Assembly: GCA_947311845.1 (NCBI GenBank)
Contig: CAMZMU010000049.1
Coordinates: forward strand, 3,407,368 to 3,471,367
Direction of reading: 5' to 3'
From: Poa pratensis
Lineage: Eukaryota > Streptophyta > Magnoliopsida > Poales > Poaceae
DNA length: 64,000 nucleotides
In this document: positions 22,890 to 34,474 of the stretch, in pieces
Position numbering within the stretch: position 1 is the stretch's first letter
Layout of the letters: every line of letters starts with the position of its first letter
Program-made: the position numbers and the translations under genes
The notes under the pieces: model-generated
The model's input: the letters and a program-made list of their open reading frames with translations, nothing else
Told to the model about the DNA's origin: nothing
The model's database searches: none

Positions 22890-23140
22890 ACTGCGCCGCT
22901 CTCCTGGTGGCGCCGGTCGATCTGCTCGCAGGAGTGGAAGGGACGGGGGTGCAGACGACCTATGTACTGCGCCGCTCTCCGCCGTCGCGTTCAGCGGCTC
23001 CCTCATAACAGTAGAAGCCCTCCTCCATGGCGAGGTCGGGGACGGCCAGGAGCGGCTGCACAGCCAGAGGCCAGCCGGAGCAGGCGAGGACGGACGCAAG
23101 AGGTGCGGCGGCAGGCTGGATCGAAGGAGGAAGAGAGGAG
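22890..23140. other. GC-rich island inside the CACTA element, possible second captured fragment
   Basis: A 250-base GC-rich block in AT-rich surroundings. TGTACTGCGCCGCTCTCC occurs twice, at about 22887 and 22965. Short open frames exist on both strands, but I recognise no family. Confidence 0.3.
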
Positions 23141-23149
23141 GGTTTTATT

Positions 23150-24835
23150 GTGAAGCAACTACAAAAAATATGGTGCAAATTGTAACCCTTACAATTATCA
23201 CACAAAGTACTCCATATGTGATGGATAGTCCCCAAGTATTAGGAATTTTCTCGCTTTCTACCTAATTTCGCCCATTTAAATGACTTTATGCCGATTTTTA
23301 GAAAGTAATTCAAATTTGAACTACAACTGTGTGATAGTTTGATCTGATATTTTCACAAAAATCATTTTAAGATACACAAGTAGTACTTATATCACAGAAC
23401 CGTCGATAGTTTTGAAAAATTCACCCCCTTTCAATGAATGGCCATGGCGGCCATTTTGACAAATTTTTCGAAAAAATCAAAGAAAGTGAAAAAATAATCA
23501 AAAAAAGAAATCCTTTGGCATGGAGTCCCTTTATGTGTACTAGTTTCTAGGGAAAATAATAAACATGATTTTTTACAAACTTTCCAAAAAAATCATTCAC
23601 AAAAAGGTATATCGTCTATAAACATGTATAGGTTTCAAGCCAAATGACCAAGCTATGGCCATTCCCATGCCATAGTTTGTGATAAAGTGCCCATATTTGA
23701 CACATAGGTGTATCTTGGTATGGGAAACAATGTTGCCAAATTGAGTTGTCAAATTATTTTTACAAATATCATTTTTCATTTTCTAAGTGTCAAAAATGGG
23801 TTTTTTTGTGAAGCAACTACAAAAAATATGGTGCAAATTGTAACCCTTACAATTATCACACAAAGTAGTCCATATGTGATGGATAATCCCCAAGTATTAG
23901 GAATTTTCTTGCTTTCTACCTAATTTCGCCCATTTAAATGACTTTATGCCGATTTTTCGAAAGTAATTCAAATTTGAACTACAACTGTGTGATAGTTTGC
24001 TCTGATATTTTCACAAAAATCATTTTAAGATACACAAGTAATACTTATATCACAGAACCGTCGATAGTTTTGAAAAATTCACCCCTTTTTAATGAATGGC
24101 CATGGCGGCCATTTTGACTAATTTTTCGAAAAAATCAAAGAAAGTGAAAAAATATTCAAAAAAAGAAATCCTTTGGTATGGAGTCCCTTTATGTGTACTA
24201 GTTTCTAGGGAAAATAATAAACATGAGTTTTACAAACTTTCCAAAAAAATCATTCACAAAAAGGTCTATCGTCTATAAACATGTATAGGTTTCAAGCCAA
24301 ATGACCAAGCTATGGCCATTCTCATGCCATAGTTTGTGATAAAGTGCCCATATTTGACACATAGGTGTATCTTGGTATGGGAAACAATGTTGCCAAATTG
24401 AGTTGTCAAATTATTTTTACAAATATCATTTTCCATTTTCTAAGTGCCAAAAATGACTTTTTTTTGTGAAGCAACTACAAAAAATATGGTGCAAATTGTA
24501 ACCCTTACAATTATCACACACATTAGTCCATAGGTGATGTATAATCTCCAAGTATTAGGATTTTTCTCGCTTTCTACCTAATTTCGCCCATTTAAATGAC
24601 TTTATGTCGATTTTTCGAAAGTAATTCAAATTTGAACTACAACTGTGTGATAGTTTGCTCTGATTTTTTTACAAAAATCAATTTAAGGTACACAAGTAGT
24701 GATTATATCACAGAATCATCGATAGTTCTTGAAAATTCTTCCCCTTTCAATGAATGGCCATGGCGGCCATTTTGACATTTCTTTCGAAAAAATCAAAGAA
24801 AGTGAAAAATACTAAAAAAAAAAAATCCTTTGGCA
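23150..24835. repeat. Tandem repeat of about 658 bp, 2.5 copies
   Basis: Units start with GTGAAGCAACTACAAAAAAT at 23150, 23809 and 24466, so the periods are 659 and 657 bases. Copies are nearly identical over their AT-rich length, with shared TTTCGCCCATTTAAATGACT and GCCATGGCGGCCATTTTGAC. The third unit is cut at about 24835. Nothing in it codes. Confidence 0.9.
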
Positions 24836-25299
24836 AAAATCATTTTTAGATACACAACTAGTTATTTTATCAGAGATACACCAAAAGTTCGGCAGGATTC
24901 AACCCCTAGCTTAGAACGGTCGTGTCGTCATTTGATCGCATTTTGAAATCGACATAAATAATTCAAATGAAATCAAAAAAATGGAAATCCTTCGCAATGT
25001 GTCATTATATGTGACCTAGTGTCGAGGGGAAAATTATGTATGCAAATATATTTGAGCATAATATAATTGTACTTATAAATGGTGCAGATATACGTGTAAA
25101 TGTATTTGAACACAATAAATAATTATGTATGGAAATATATTTGAGGAAAATATATTTTTTCTTATAAGTGTTATAAATAAATAAATAATTATGTATACAC
25201 AAATATTTCAAACTTGTCTTCAAACAATTTTTTTTTGATGTTTAGTACTACCGTGAAAATACTATACATATAGAAGAGTAACTCATGTCTGTACAACAA

Positions 25300-25385
25300 C
25301 GACCAACCGGTCAGATGGTTATCTCATCACTGTAAGCTGATTGGTGCTAGAAGGTGCTGGGTTCGAATCTTGCTTCTGCACATAT
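25300..25385 (+). other. tRNA-like or SINE-like stretch
   Basis: The stretch reads CAACCGGTCAGATGGTTAT followed 45 bases later by GGGTTCGAATC, which resemble degenerate A and B boxes of RNA polymerase III promoters. It does not fold as a full tRNA by eye and has no A-tail, so it is more likely a decayed tRNA-derived repeat. Confidence 0.35.
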
Positions 25386-25404
25386 GTTTTTCGAAGCAGA
25401 AAAA

Positions 25405-25668
25405 AGATATGCCGACGGCCGGCCGTAGGCATATAGCTGCCGCTGTTAGACTTCCGTCGGTGAACAAACGGGACTGCCACGTGGCCGCCGACATGCCGAC
25501 GGTCTTGTATATGCCGACGGCCGCACGAATAAAACCGTCGGCACATATTATGTATGCCGACGGTATGGCTTTGCCGACGGCCATTGTAAAAGCCGTCGGG
25601 ATATGCACTGTATGCCGACGGCCAAAAAAAACCGTCGGCAACGAAATGGCCGTCGGAAACTGGGGATT
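25405..25668. repeat. Right subterminal repeats of the CACTA element
   Basis: GCCGACGG and CCGTCGGC in both orientations up to the terminus at 25679, mirroring the left end. Confidence 0.85.
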
Positions 25669-25682
25669 TTCCCGTAGTGCTA

Positions 25683-26460
25683 GTACTGTACTACATGGCG
25701 ATGGGTGCGTCATCCCTCCACGCCACGTGCTATCTATCGGTCGATCGCCGTGTCCGTGCGTGCGCTGCGTGTATGCACGCCGTGTCCGGTGTGCCCTAGC
25801 TACTCGGCGTGTTCAGTGGACTGAATTATTTTGTCTGTCACCTGTACCTGATCGTGTAGCTCGGTTCCAGATCATGGCAGACAGTGAAGGGGCCCCAAAG
25901 TTCAGACTTCAGAGCATCGGCATTTTGCATAAACATCACCCTTACAGCAAGGCAGATCAGCGACTCGCCACGCAGGGACTCGACCTGCACTTTCATGATC
26001 GCTTGGTGCGAGTTCAGTGCACTACTGCACTGATTATTTTGTCGGTCACCGGTACCTGATGATGTGGCTGGGTTCCTGATCATGGCTGACAGACAGTGAA
26101 AGGGGCCCCGAAGTTCAGCCTTCATATATAGGAGCAACATTGCTTAAAACAAGACAGATAAAGTCTCCGTCTCCTAGCCTGGATCAACGACTCTCCACGC
26201 AGGGAATTCGACCTGCATTTTCATCATACTATCTAGGCATGCGACTTGTGTTCAGGTCTGTAGTATGCTGCTGTGTACTGCGGTTCACACTCCTGGCAGA
26301 GGAGCCGGCCGGACATGTCGAGCTCGCGTAGATTGCTCCACAAGACACCCCACCTCAGGCTCCCTGGAACCATTATTATCCTTGGACGTCCTAGATGATG
26401 GCGAAAACATGGTCAGCAAAATACTATCAGCCTCGAGTTGTTTCCAGGGACTCTAAACCA
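25683..26460 (-). repeat. Duplicated F-box 5' flank, right part
   Basis: It continues the flank interrupted by the CACTA element and matches 36050-36450, 53530-54000 and 54570-54980. Shared marks are CAGACAGTGAA with GGGGCCCC next to it, ATGTCGAGCTCGCG and the GACATGGTCA region. Within it a segment of about 200 bases is itself duplicated (about 25825 and 26025). Confidence 0.65.
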
Positions 26461-28460
26461 AGGTTAATCAGCCAAGGCAGAAGGCAATTCGTTGCGCCCA
26501 TGAAGGATAAATAAGGTTAATCAGCTATCTTGCATTTGGACCAGAGCCATACCTCTTCCATATATATCGGTACAGAAGCCACGGATAAATGTGTGCCTTT
26601 GAGTAAAAGATCTTGTCAAAGTAAGGAGGATCAGTCAAACCATTCTGAAAAACATAATAACCAAAGCACTTATGATGATCACTATAACCTTGCACTACTC
26701 TGTGACAAAACTGCATTGACAGTACATTATACTAATATGTGCACCGTTGGCCAAAAAGATGCAACGAACAACGACCTAACTTGTTATCACTTTATTCTTG
26801 GTCAGAGAAGCTTTTCTATTGTGTTACACGGCTGTATTTATTCAGTAGCTTCCCACCTTCAGCCACTAAAAAAATCTGAATCCTGAAGATATACTACACC
26901 AAGTTTTGCAGTATCTGTCTAAGGGTATCTATCAGTAAAAGCACTCTCCCCTGGAAAATTATGAGCGACCCGGATGTGTAGGTGACAGCCTCCCTGACAT
27001 GAAAACTATCGGAAACGCGTACAATGCAACTCATCGGGCACTCGGAAAACGCTATATGCTGAATGTGGCCAAAAAATTCTCGGCAAAAAATGGCTATATG
27101 CCCAGTGTTTTCTGCTCCCGACACTCTGTAAAACAACGACACTCGGAAAAGAAGGTAGTATGATGAGTGTACCACTCGGCAAATGCGCGCGCCACGTGAC
27201 ACCTACTGCTGCACAACACGGGAAACTATCGGGGCGGAGAGCTATGGCGACTGCACGCCAGGTAGCACTCCGCAAGAAAAACGGAGTTGTGTTTTCTCCT
27301 ATTAAATTTTTATTTATTTATCTTTTCCCTGGTGTTTCTCCTGGGCTTACTCTATTTCCCGCGGAAAATTTTTGGCGGGAAGTTTTTCGTGCCAAAATGA
27401 TTGGGAATTTTTTTGCAGGAAAAAATTGGTTGATGATGAGGATAAAAGACACCGGCTGGACAGAAACAAAAGAAAAATCTCATGGCCTACCACGGTCGAA
27501 GTGATATTGGCAGGACTAACTGATTGCTTGAGTTGATGATCTTGTCGTGATACTGGCAGATTTACTAGTTTAGGATTTGATGTTGGTTTCAAATAGTCTG
27601 TATTTATTTATGCAATCAAAATTGATGTACGGATTGGTGATTTATATGAATGTCCTGAATATTTTTCTCTGTTCGCGCTACTTTATTTCGCAAGCCTTTG
27701 TCATTGACAAGTTTGCCAAGTGGTACACCCGACATATATTCATCAATTGTTGTCATTTCAATGCAATCTATGGTGATACTGTGTCATAGGACTTCATCAA
27801 TTGTTTGTGGAAAAAACCGGAACCAACATTTTGTATTGCTGCAAATTCGGTTCTCTCATCACAATTGTGGTGACCATTTACTCAGTCAGATACTAGTCCT
27901 GAAGTATGTACATCCTATGCTGCAAACCTGAAACTTGAGATGTATTTTCTATTTTACAATTAGCAAGCTAAAGCTTATCTCTTATTTTGTCCCTTTTCCA
28001 TTTTGTTAGAAACAATACTATTAATTTAGGCGTTTTATTTGCTCAGGCTAGTATATGTGGACATGCCCACATCATCTGCTCATCAATGGTACCTCCTTTG
28101 GGAGATGAATATAGAGATTAAATCAAAGCTGGCAGAGCAAGCATTAGTTCTTCAACATCGGAGACTAACTCACTATCTTCATATGTATTTTCAACCACAT
28201 GGTTACTGCAAGAAATTGAGGTTCATTACATGTAACCCATGAAGGCACTTAAGCACGACAACATCGAGGTATTGTCAAGCTTACTGACAAAAGACAAAAG
28301 CCAACGCTACTATGAGAAAAGAAGGAACATTTCTCTACTGGATAGTAGTAATAGTAGCAATCGGTGATCATGAGACCCAGTTGTTCATCTTTGCTCTTTC
28401 CCTAAGCATTTTCAACCGCATGTTGTCAACGTGTCACCTCATAGGGCTTCACCCTTCCTG
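26460..28460 (-). repeat. 3' flank of F-box copy B, duplicated unit
   Basis: The sequence matches the 3' flank of copy D (58270-59700) over most of its length. A conserved - strand open stretch lies at 26525-26716 (GYVFQN-like GYYVFQNGLTDPPYF, then YIWKRYGS). It is seen again at about 58320-58510 and decayed at about 63310-63470. A 500-base block at about 27005-27550, rich in CACTCGGAAAA and CTCGGCAAA, is absent from the matching place at copy D and looks like a transposon remnant. Confidence 0.55.
26525..26716 (-). CDS. Short conserved ORF in F-box 3' flanks, unknown
   Basis: A 63-codon frame contains GYSDHHKCFGYYVFQNG and IWKRYGSGPNA. The paralogous stretch near 58320-58510 keeps the same protein (GYSDHRKYFGYYIFQNG and WKRYGSVPNA) with no stop in that frame. 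Conservation of frame suggests it was once coding, perhaps the last exon of an unknown gene; TTTTCAG before the NG codons could be a splice acceptor. Confidence 0.35.
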   Translation of the reverse strand: MQFCHRVVQGYSDHHKCFGYYVFQNGLTDPPYFDKIFYSKAHIYPWLLYRYIWKRYGSGPNAR

Positions 28461-28909
28461 CAAACATAGAGTTCCATCAATTACAACTTTCGATATGATT
28501 AAACATTTAATAATTATTTCGATACATCTACTGGTATATTATTACTTAAGAGTTGTTTCTAAATAAATAAGAAAGGAGATATAGATATACCTTGTGGATT
28601 GTAAAAACTCATGTACGGAATTAAAGTACCGAATGTTTCTCTCTTCCATGCTTTTTCCACTGCAGTGTATTGAGGTTAATGCCGTAGATGCCAAGGTTTG
28701 TGCTGACAAAAATGATATCACTACCCTCCACAGATCCAATCAATCTAATTTTTTTCTCTGGATTTCGAATGGGGAGAAGTTCCATGAGACTAAATCTCTA
28801 CTATATAATATGGCTACAGGTGATGGTTGGTACGTTTTTTAAATTTCCGAGTTTACCCTTGCAGTGGTAGGATAATTATGGAGTTATGCCACCGACAAGT
28901 GGAGAATAA

Positions 28910-29830
28910 CGTTTCGTTACACGGCCGGCCGCTCCGAGTCGTCTCTTCATCGTCCTCCCTCGACGCCTTCGTCCCCTGCTACGGCGCCGCCATCATACCT
29001 CCCAGCTCGGCCCGGCCGTCCTCGCCGCAGCCAAGAAACTTCCCTATGTCTCGACGGCGACGGCGCCGAGCACCCCTTCTCGCCCGCGCCCCGTGAGCTG
29101 ACCCTGCCTCGCTTTGCCCGTTGCCTCCGATTCGTCTCCTCCACGCTGCCGGGCAACCCAACGCCGTCGTCGTTCCGGGCGCCCGTCCCTCGGTCCGAAA
29201 ACTATCTGGATCCGCTTCCTGCTGGGAAGGCAGCGAGGAAGATGGATACGAGGTGGAGAGAGGACGACGACGAGGGAAACCGCAGCCTGGACCTCCTTGC
29301 GCAGTTCCTAATATCTTCATCCGTTCCCACCGTCTCTCCCATTTGCGGCGGCGGCCAGAAAAAGAGACGCCGGCGGAAGTTGGTCTCGCAACATCCACTC
29401 GGATAGGGACAAGGAAGGACAAGCGAGTCGCGTCACCGGGACGAACTCCTCCTCTGCCAGATCTCCATTGTTGTCGATACACGGAGCTGGGAAACTTCAC
29501 CTCGACGACCTCCTCCTCTGCCTTCGGGAACCCCTCGTTGTCCGACCTACTACCTGGCGCGTCGCGGTCCGTGGCCGTGTCGGCGTGGCCGCAGGCGCGA
29601 TCTGGCGGCGGTACTGGCGGCGGCCCCATCGGCCCGCTCGATCGGGGAGGGCAGGTCCTGGTTCCATTCGCGGAGCTGCTGCTCGACGGCTTCCAGGTTG
29701 ACGCGACGGCAGCGCGCGGTGCTCGTCGCGCTCCAGGCCGAGGCGCGCCGGTGAGACTTCCCGCAATCTTTTGTTTGTATGAACTCTGAACTCTTGGTGC
29801 GTGGCGCGTGCTGTAAAGCAGAGCTAGCGG
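28910..29830. other. GC-rich, exon-like part of the Helitron, unidentified
   Basis: About 900 bases of GC-rich sequence follow the AT-rich 5' end. Long open frames exist on both strands, which is expected for such composition. 29685-29752 repeats part of the GNAT fragment (CGGCTTCCAGGT and GTGCTCGTCGCGCTCCAGGC, again at 29961 and 30015). This is probably captured host DNA. Confidence 0.4.
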
Positions 29831-29833
29831 AGG

Positions 29834-30050
29834 CAGGGCATCGGCGAGACGCTGCTGCAGGCCGCCGTGGATAGATGCCGGAGGAAGCGGGTCCAGCGGG
29901 CGTCCCTCCACGCCGACCCAACGAGGATGGCCGCCGTGGCGTTGTACCGGAAGGCCGGGTTCCAGGTCGACGACACCGACGGCTTCCTCCGCCTAGACGA
30001 CGACGGCGCACGGTGCTCGTCGCGCTCCAGGCTGAGGCGCGCGCGGCGCT
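29834..30050 (+). pseudogene. Captured GNAT N-acetyltransferase fragment
   Basis: The frame QGIGETLLQAAVDRCRRK at 29834 is the acetyl-CoA binding motif A of GNAT acetyltransferases (pattern Q/R-x-x-G-x-G/A). It is followed by ASLHADPTRMAAVALYRKAG and FQVDD, the next strand-helix of the fold. The N-terminal half of the domain and a start are missing. It lies inside the Helitron, which typically captures exons. A partial second copy of its end lies upstream at 29685-29752. Confidence 0.72.
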
Positions 30051-31729
30051 GCGCCGCGAGGACCCGGCTTCCTCCGTCTTCACCCAATGTGCTGACAGTC
30101 TGACAGCAATGGCCTATTATGAATTCTCAATCTTCAGCGTACAAGTAGAGAGGCAAATTTCATGGAATACTCAACTAATTCGTTCTGTACAACGTTTTAG
30201 CTCCAACCTTTCTGTTTTTACATAAACACAAGCAGTTACAAAGGACTGAAAATCCACGGCAGTCTGAGGTAATTTAGTGTTGATTTATTGTATCTACATA
30301 TGGTGCACTGTTTCAGACGGTTAGTTTGAGTAGTGATTACTTTAAATATATATGTGAAATAATTTAGTAGTGCTATTCTACAATGTGACCAGCTAGCTGC
30401 ATATTTATTTCTTGCAGGTTGCATTCTGCAATCCTGATTGCTCAAACAACATTAATAATTATCACTGTATTATTTCTTTGCAAAGTTGTTCCAGTATGAG
30501 ATTTCAAACGTTAGGTGTAGGTATGTGAGCTAGGTTAATTACTTTAAGCATACATTTCAGTTGTTGTTTATCTCTCCAGCGCATGTCTGCTAAACGTCAT
30601 TAGCCAATTGTCTCTTAAACACCAAACCTCGACATTTACAATTCATCTTTCTTAGTTAGCTATGGTGCATGTTGCTGAACTATAACACTTTGCTCCTTGT
30701 GTGCTCTGTTTCTTTGTGTTCTGTGTAATCAAGCAGCTTGTTATATTTAACAAGCTCGCGTGATGTTGTGTCCATACCTTGTCAATTATGTATTGTGCCC
30801 TACTTGCATAATTCATACATTTGCCAAGATCTCAAGTGTGCATTGTGAAACATAGAGTCCAAGTTTTCTTATATTCTACTATGATGCTAAAGCACTTGTC
30901 TACTTCTCTGATCCTAATTAGGATATCTTCTGTTATGTAGATGCATGCTCGACAATTCACCGGCAGAATCCACAAGCTGGCAAGCGTATGAACTGGGATC
31001 TTCTACGTGTCGTGGTTCTGGAGTAAGCACCATAGGCGTGCTAATCTGGAGAAGTAGTTTGTTCTGGATGCATTCCTTAGTTGTAGTGAGCTGGGTTCTG
31101 CAATCATGTGATGTTGCTTTTAGCTGCAAGCGTTGTGGCGATGTAGAGGAGTCTGAAGCTCGTGCTGTGATATGGGGTGATATGCAGTTTGTGAGGGCGC
31201 GGCTGGGACAGTGAGCACTTGAACACCAATACTGTTGTTGAATCAGACTTTGCTATGATAGGTACAGAGTGATTATGCCAAACTACCGCAACCACTGAAC
31301 ACCGCGTAGGACAATATCAGCTAGAAGCTGAGATGCTCCTAATCTCCCATGTAAGTCACCCCTCCCTTCCTGTGTGAGTGCACTTGTACTTTTAGTGTGC
31401 TCCTGATTGTTTGATAATGCTAGAATTGGAGAAAAAATACTCTACATTATGAATTGGGAGTCATGTACACAATTTGTGCACCGTAGACCCTATTTCGAGC
31501 TTAGTACAATAAAACCAAGTATAGTTTGACCATTCGAAGATGAAGATGCTCTACTTGGATGGATGAACTCCTCGCCATGGAGATGTTCCCATGTGTTAAT
31601 TGGCTTAAATAGGAAAATAGACTTATGGACTTGTAATAGAAATATAAAGATGATTGACAAACATCATTCGTAGCTATTTGGCCCAATGTTTCGAATTCTA
31701 CATTAATTAGCAAGTTCAATCATGGCATC

Positions 31730-33483
31730 TGTGTGCCCCGTGCCCCGTGCTGCAATACGCCGATGACACGCTCATCATCCTGCGTGCCGACGCTGCCGCG
31801 GCCAGGCGTCTGCGGCTTCTCCTCCAGCGGTTCGAGCGCTCGACTGGCCTCTGCATCAACTACCACAAGAGCACCCTCGTACCATGCACGTCGACCCCGC
31901 CGTCCTCGCCGAGATCCAAGACGCCCTGCAATGCCGTGTCGAGGGGTTTCCCCAAACTTACCTCGGGCTCCCTCTGTCGGCGGAAAAACTGCGGCTTGCG
32001 GCGTTCTCCCCACTCATCGCCAAGGTTGACAAGTACCTCTCGGGCTGGCGGGCTCTCCTGCTCTCGCCCGGCGGGCGGCTCGTCCTCCTCAACGCTGTCC
32101 TCGATGCGCTTCCCACCTTCGCCATGGGCGCCCTCGCTCTCCCGCCAGGCGTCATTGCGGCGCTGGACAGGCTGCGGCGTGCCTTCCTCTGGGCTGCCGT
32201 CGACCGTGTCACGGGGGCTCAGTGCCTCGTCGCCTGGGACTACGTCTGCCGCTCCAAAGAAGAAGGTGGGCTCGGCGTTCGATCCCTCGCCGATCAGAAC
32301 GCTAGCCTTCAGGTCAAGCTCGTCCACCGCCTCCACACCGCCGTCGATGAGTCATGGCCTCGCTGGGTTTGGACGGCCCTGGGCGGCGCCCCCCTTGACA
32401 CGGCCGGCGGCTCTGCTGCCCTCTGCGGCTCGCACTGGACCTCGCTCCTGCGGCTCCTCCCTCTACCGCGCCCTCTCCGTGGTGCAGCTCGGCGACGGGC
32501 GCCGCACGGCCTTCTGGTTGGACTCGTGGTGCCCGCTTGGCGCCCTCTCCATCGCCATGCCCGAGCTTTTCTCCCACTGCACCAGCGGATGCGCCACGGT
32601 GCAGCAAGTTCTGGACGTGGGGCTCGACACCTACCTCGCCCCCCGTCTGTCAGCCACTGCGCTTCGCCAGAAGACTGCTCTCGTTGCCGTGCTCGACCAC
32701 GTCTCCCTGACCGCCACGCCTGACACGCGCTCCCTGCCGCTCTGTGGCAAGGCTGAAGGCAAGATTGCCTCCTCTGCTGTCTACAAGCTCCGCACGTTCG
32801 GTGGCGTCCTGTTCCCTCACCACGAGTTCGTCTGGCGCAGCCGATCGCCAACCAAAGTCAAGTTCTTCACTTGGCTCCTCGTGCAGGGACGCATCCAATG
32901 CCGCGCCAACCTCCTGAAGAAGACAATCCTCACTGAAGCTGAGAGCGGGTGCCCCATCTGCGGCGCCAAGCCCGAGACCGCCTCCCACATTGTGTTCGGC
33001 TGCCCCTTTGCCCAGCTCTTCTGGACATCGATTGGCGCCGGCGTGCCGCCCACCTCCGTCTCCGATGCCTCCACCTGTTGCCTGCCTGCTTCCGCTCCCG
33101 CTCGATCCGCCTCCACGCTGCGTCACCTCTGCCTCTGGCACCTCTGGAAGCACAGGAATGGAGTTGTCTTCAACGGCCTCACCCCCTCTCTTGCCCTCCT
33201 CTGCAAGAACTGCCGAGATGAGGCGATCCTCTGGCGCGCCCGCTTGCCATTAGATCAGCGCTCGGATGTCGACCTGTGGCTTACTTACTTCCTCCCTGAA
33301 CGACCATAGTTTTTCTCCTTGCTCTAGTAGAGCTCGCCAGGAACCCTGGCCGTGTACACCAGCCTGTTGGTGCCGCACCTCCCTCAACTGATGTAACCCA
33401 ACTTTCTGTTCCTTGAAAATGCGAAATGAGAATGATTCAGGTGGGAGCCTTTGTGCTCCCCGGGTGACCGCTCGAAAAAAAAA
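31730..33483 (+). mobile_element. 5'-truncated L1-type LINE nested in the Helitron
   Basis: The insert ends in a poly(A) run (33475-33485) and is flanked by the 12-bp direct repeat AATCATGGCATC at 31718-31729 and 33484-33495. The first bases already encode the reverse transcriptase catalytic motif, so the element is cut inside ORF2, as is usual for LINE insertions. Two frameshifts show it is inactive. Confidence 0.92.
31740..33309 (+). pseudogene. LINE ORF2 remnant: reverse transcriptase end and zf-RVT domain
   Basis: The frame opens with LQYADDTLIILRADAA, the YADD catalytic motif of reverse transcriptase. After a frame change near 31880 it continues with FPQTYLGLPLS, YLSGWRALLLSPGGRL and CRSKEEGGLGVRSL. 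A second change near 32450 returns to the first frame. The end is the zf-RVT region with SPTKVKFFTWLLVQGRI and CPICGAKPETASHIVFGCP, and a stop at 33307-33309. About 160 bases of 3' UTR precede the poly(A). Confidence 0.9.
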
Positions 33484-34474
33484 AATCATGGCATCCTTTA
33501 CTTTTGTACCATTGATATATCACAGACAAGATCCTCGTCACATGGTGCACACCTCACATTGTTTTGGTGTCCTATGACAATTTCTAGATAGCATGAAACC
33601 TATGACAATTTTGTAGACAACATGAAACCTATAACTCTAATGTATACTTGTTGGCCCTTTGGTTTAACGCCTCTCATGGTTCTGTGCACGATGATGTCTT
33701 TCGTATGAAACTGTCGAATGTAATATACACTGTTAAACGAGAAACGAAAAACTACAGATGAACACCACAACTCATCATTTAACTACCTTTAATAACATTA
33801 TAATTTCCAATTTTATTTGCATCATCGTAAGGTTTATGTCATCCCAACACACTGAGATGAAGGACTTGCTGGCAACTGAGTTTTGACAAGGATAAAAATT
33901 GACATCTCATGTTTCTGACGTGTATAATTCATAAATATTTAAGAATTTTGAATTTAACATTTTTCTTGCGGCCTATGGAAACATATGTATGACTTCCACG
34001 AGCAGTTGAGCCACCATGGAATATATAGAGGGACGAATGTTGTCATTTTACATGTCTCCATCTATATAGTGAGAGAAATACAATAAAAATCCTGGTTTGT
34101 ACGAGCTGAGAAAATTCATGGCAAGAATGCTTGAACAAAGTGACTATGTATTAGTGGCAGTCTAGCCAAATGGTCGGTGGGAAGAACTGGAAGAAGGATA
34201 ATGGTAGAGAAAGCACATTCAAATGAAACTTCTGACGAATGTTGTTTTTATATTTCTTTTCAGTTGTCTCCTATCAACTCGAAAGTCATGGGCTATGCAA
34301 TAGTGATTTTGATAGAGTTAGAGGAAACACCATCCACCAGCAGCAAGAGATATTGTTGGTATAGGGGACTACATAGTACAATGGTCGCTTCGTTTGAGTG
34401 GGATGACTACAAAGTTTTTTTTACTGTGCAAACAAATATATGAGAACCGTAGCAACGCACGGGCATTAAACTAG

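Larger units (their letters stand above)
20969..25679. mobile_element. Complete CACTA element (4711 bp) with CTA target duplication
   Basis: It begins CACTACGGGAAAA and ends TTTTCCCGTAGTG, a 13-base perfect terminal inverted repeat, flanked by CTA at 20966-20968 and 25680-25682. Both ends carry GCCGACGG subterminal repeats. The uninterrupted site GAAGAAACTAGTA is preserved in paralogous copies at 36040-36050 and 53519-53529, which proves the boundaries. No TNP2-type transposase is encoded, so it is non-autonomous. It contains a receptor-kinase fragment, a GC-rich GTCGTGGTC repeat region (about 21480-21760), three 658-bp tandem repeats and a tRNA-like stretch. Confidence 0.93.
28795..34474 (+). 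mobile_element. Helitron (5680 bp) inserted in F-box copy B
   Basis: The 5' end is TCTCTACTATATAA. The 3' end is CCGTAGCAACGCACGGGC, then ATTAAA and CTAG; CCGT and ACGG can pair as the terminal hairpin. These fit the 5' and 3' consensus published for grass Helitrons (one mismatch at the 5' end). It sits between host A (28794) and T (34475) with no target duplication, as Helitrons do. Removing it restores the F-box sequence almost base for base against copy D near 60020. No Rep/helicase is encoded, so it is non-autonomous. It carries a GNAT fragment and a younger LINE. Confidence 0.9.

Noticed and set aside
28979..29911. 310-codon - strand frame in the Helitron
   Set aside because: The recognisable GNAT sequence is on the + strand; the - strand frame is its GC-rich shadow.
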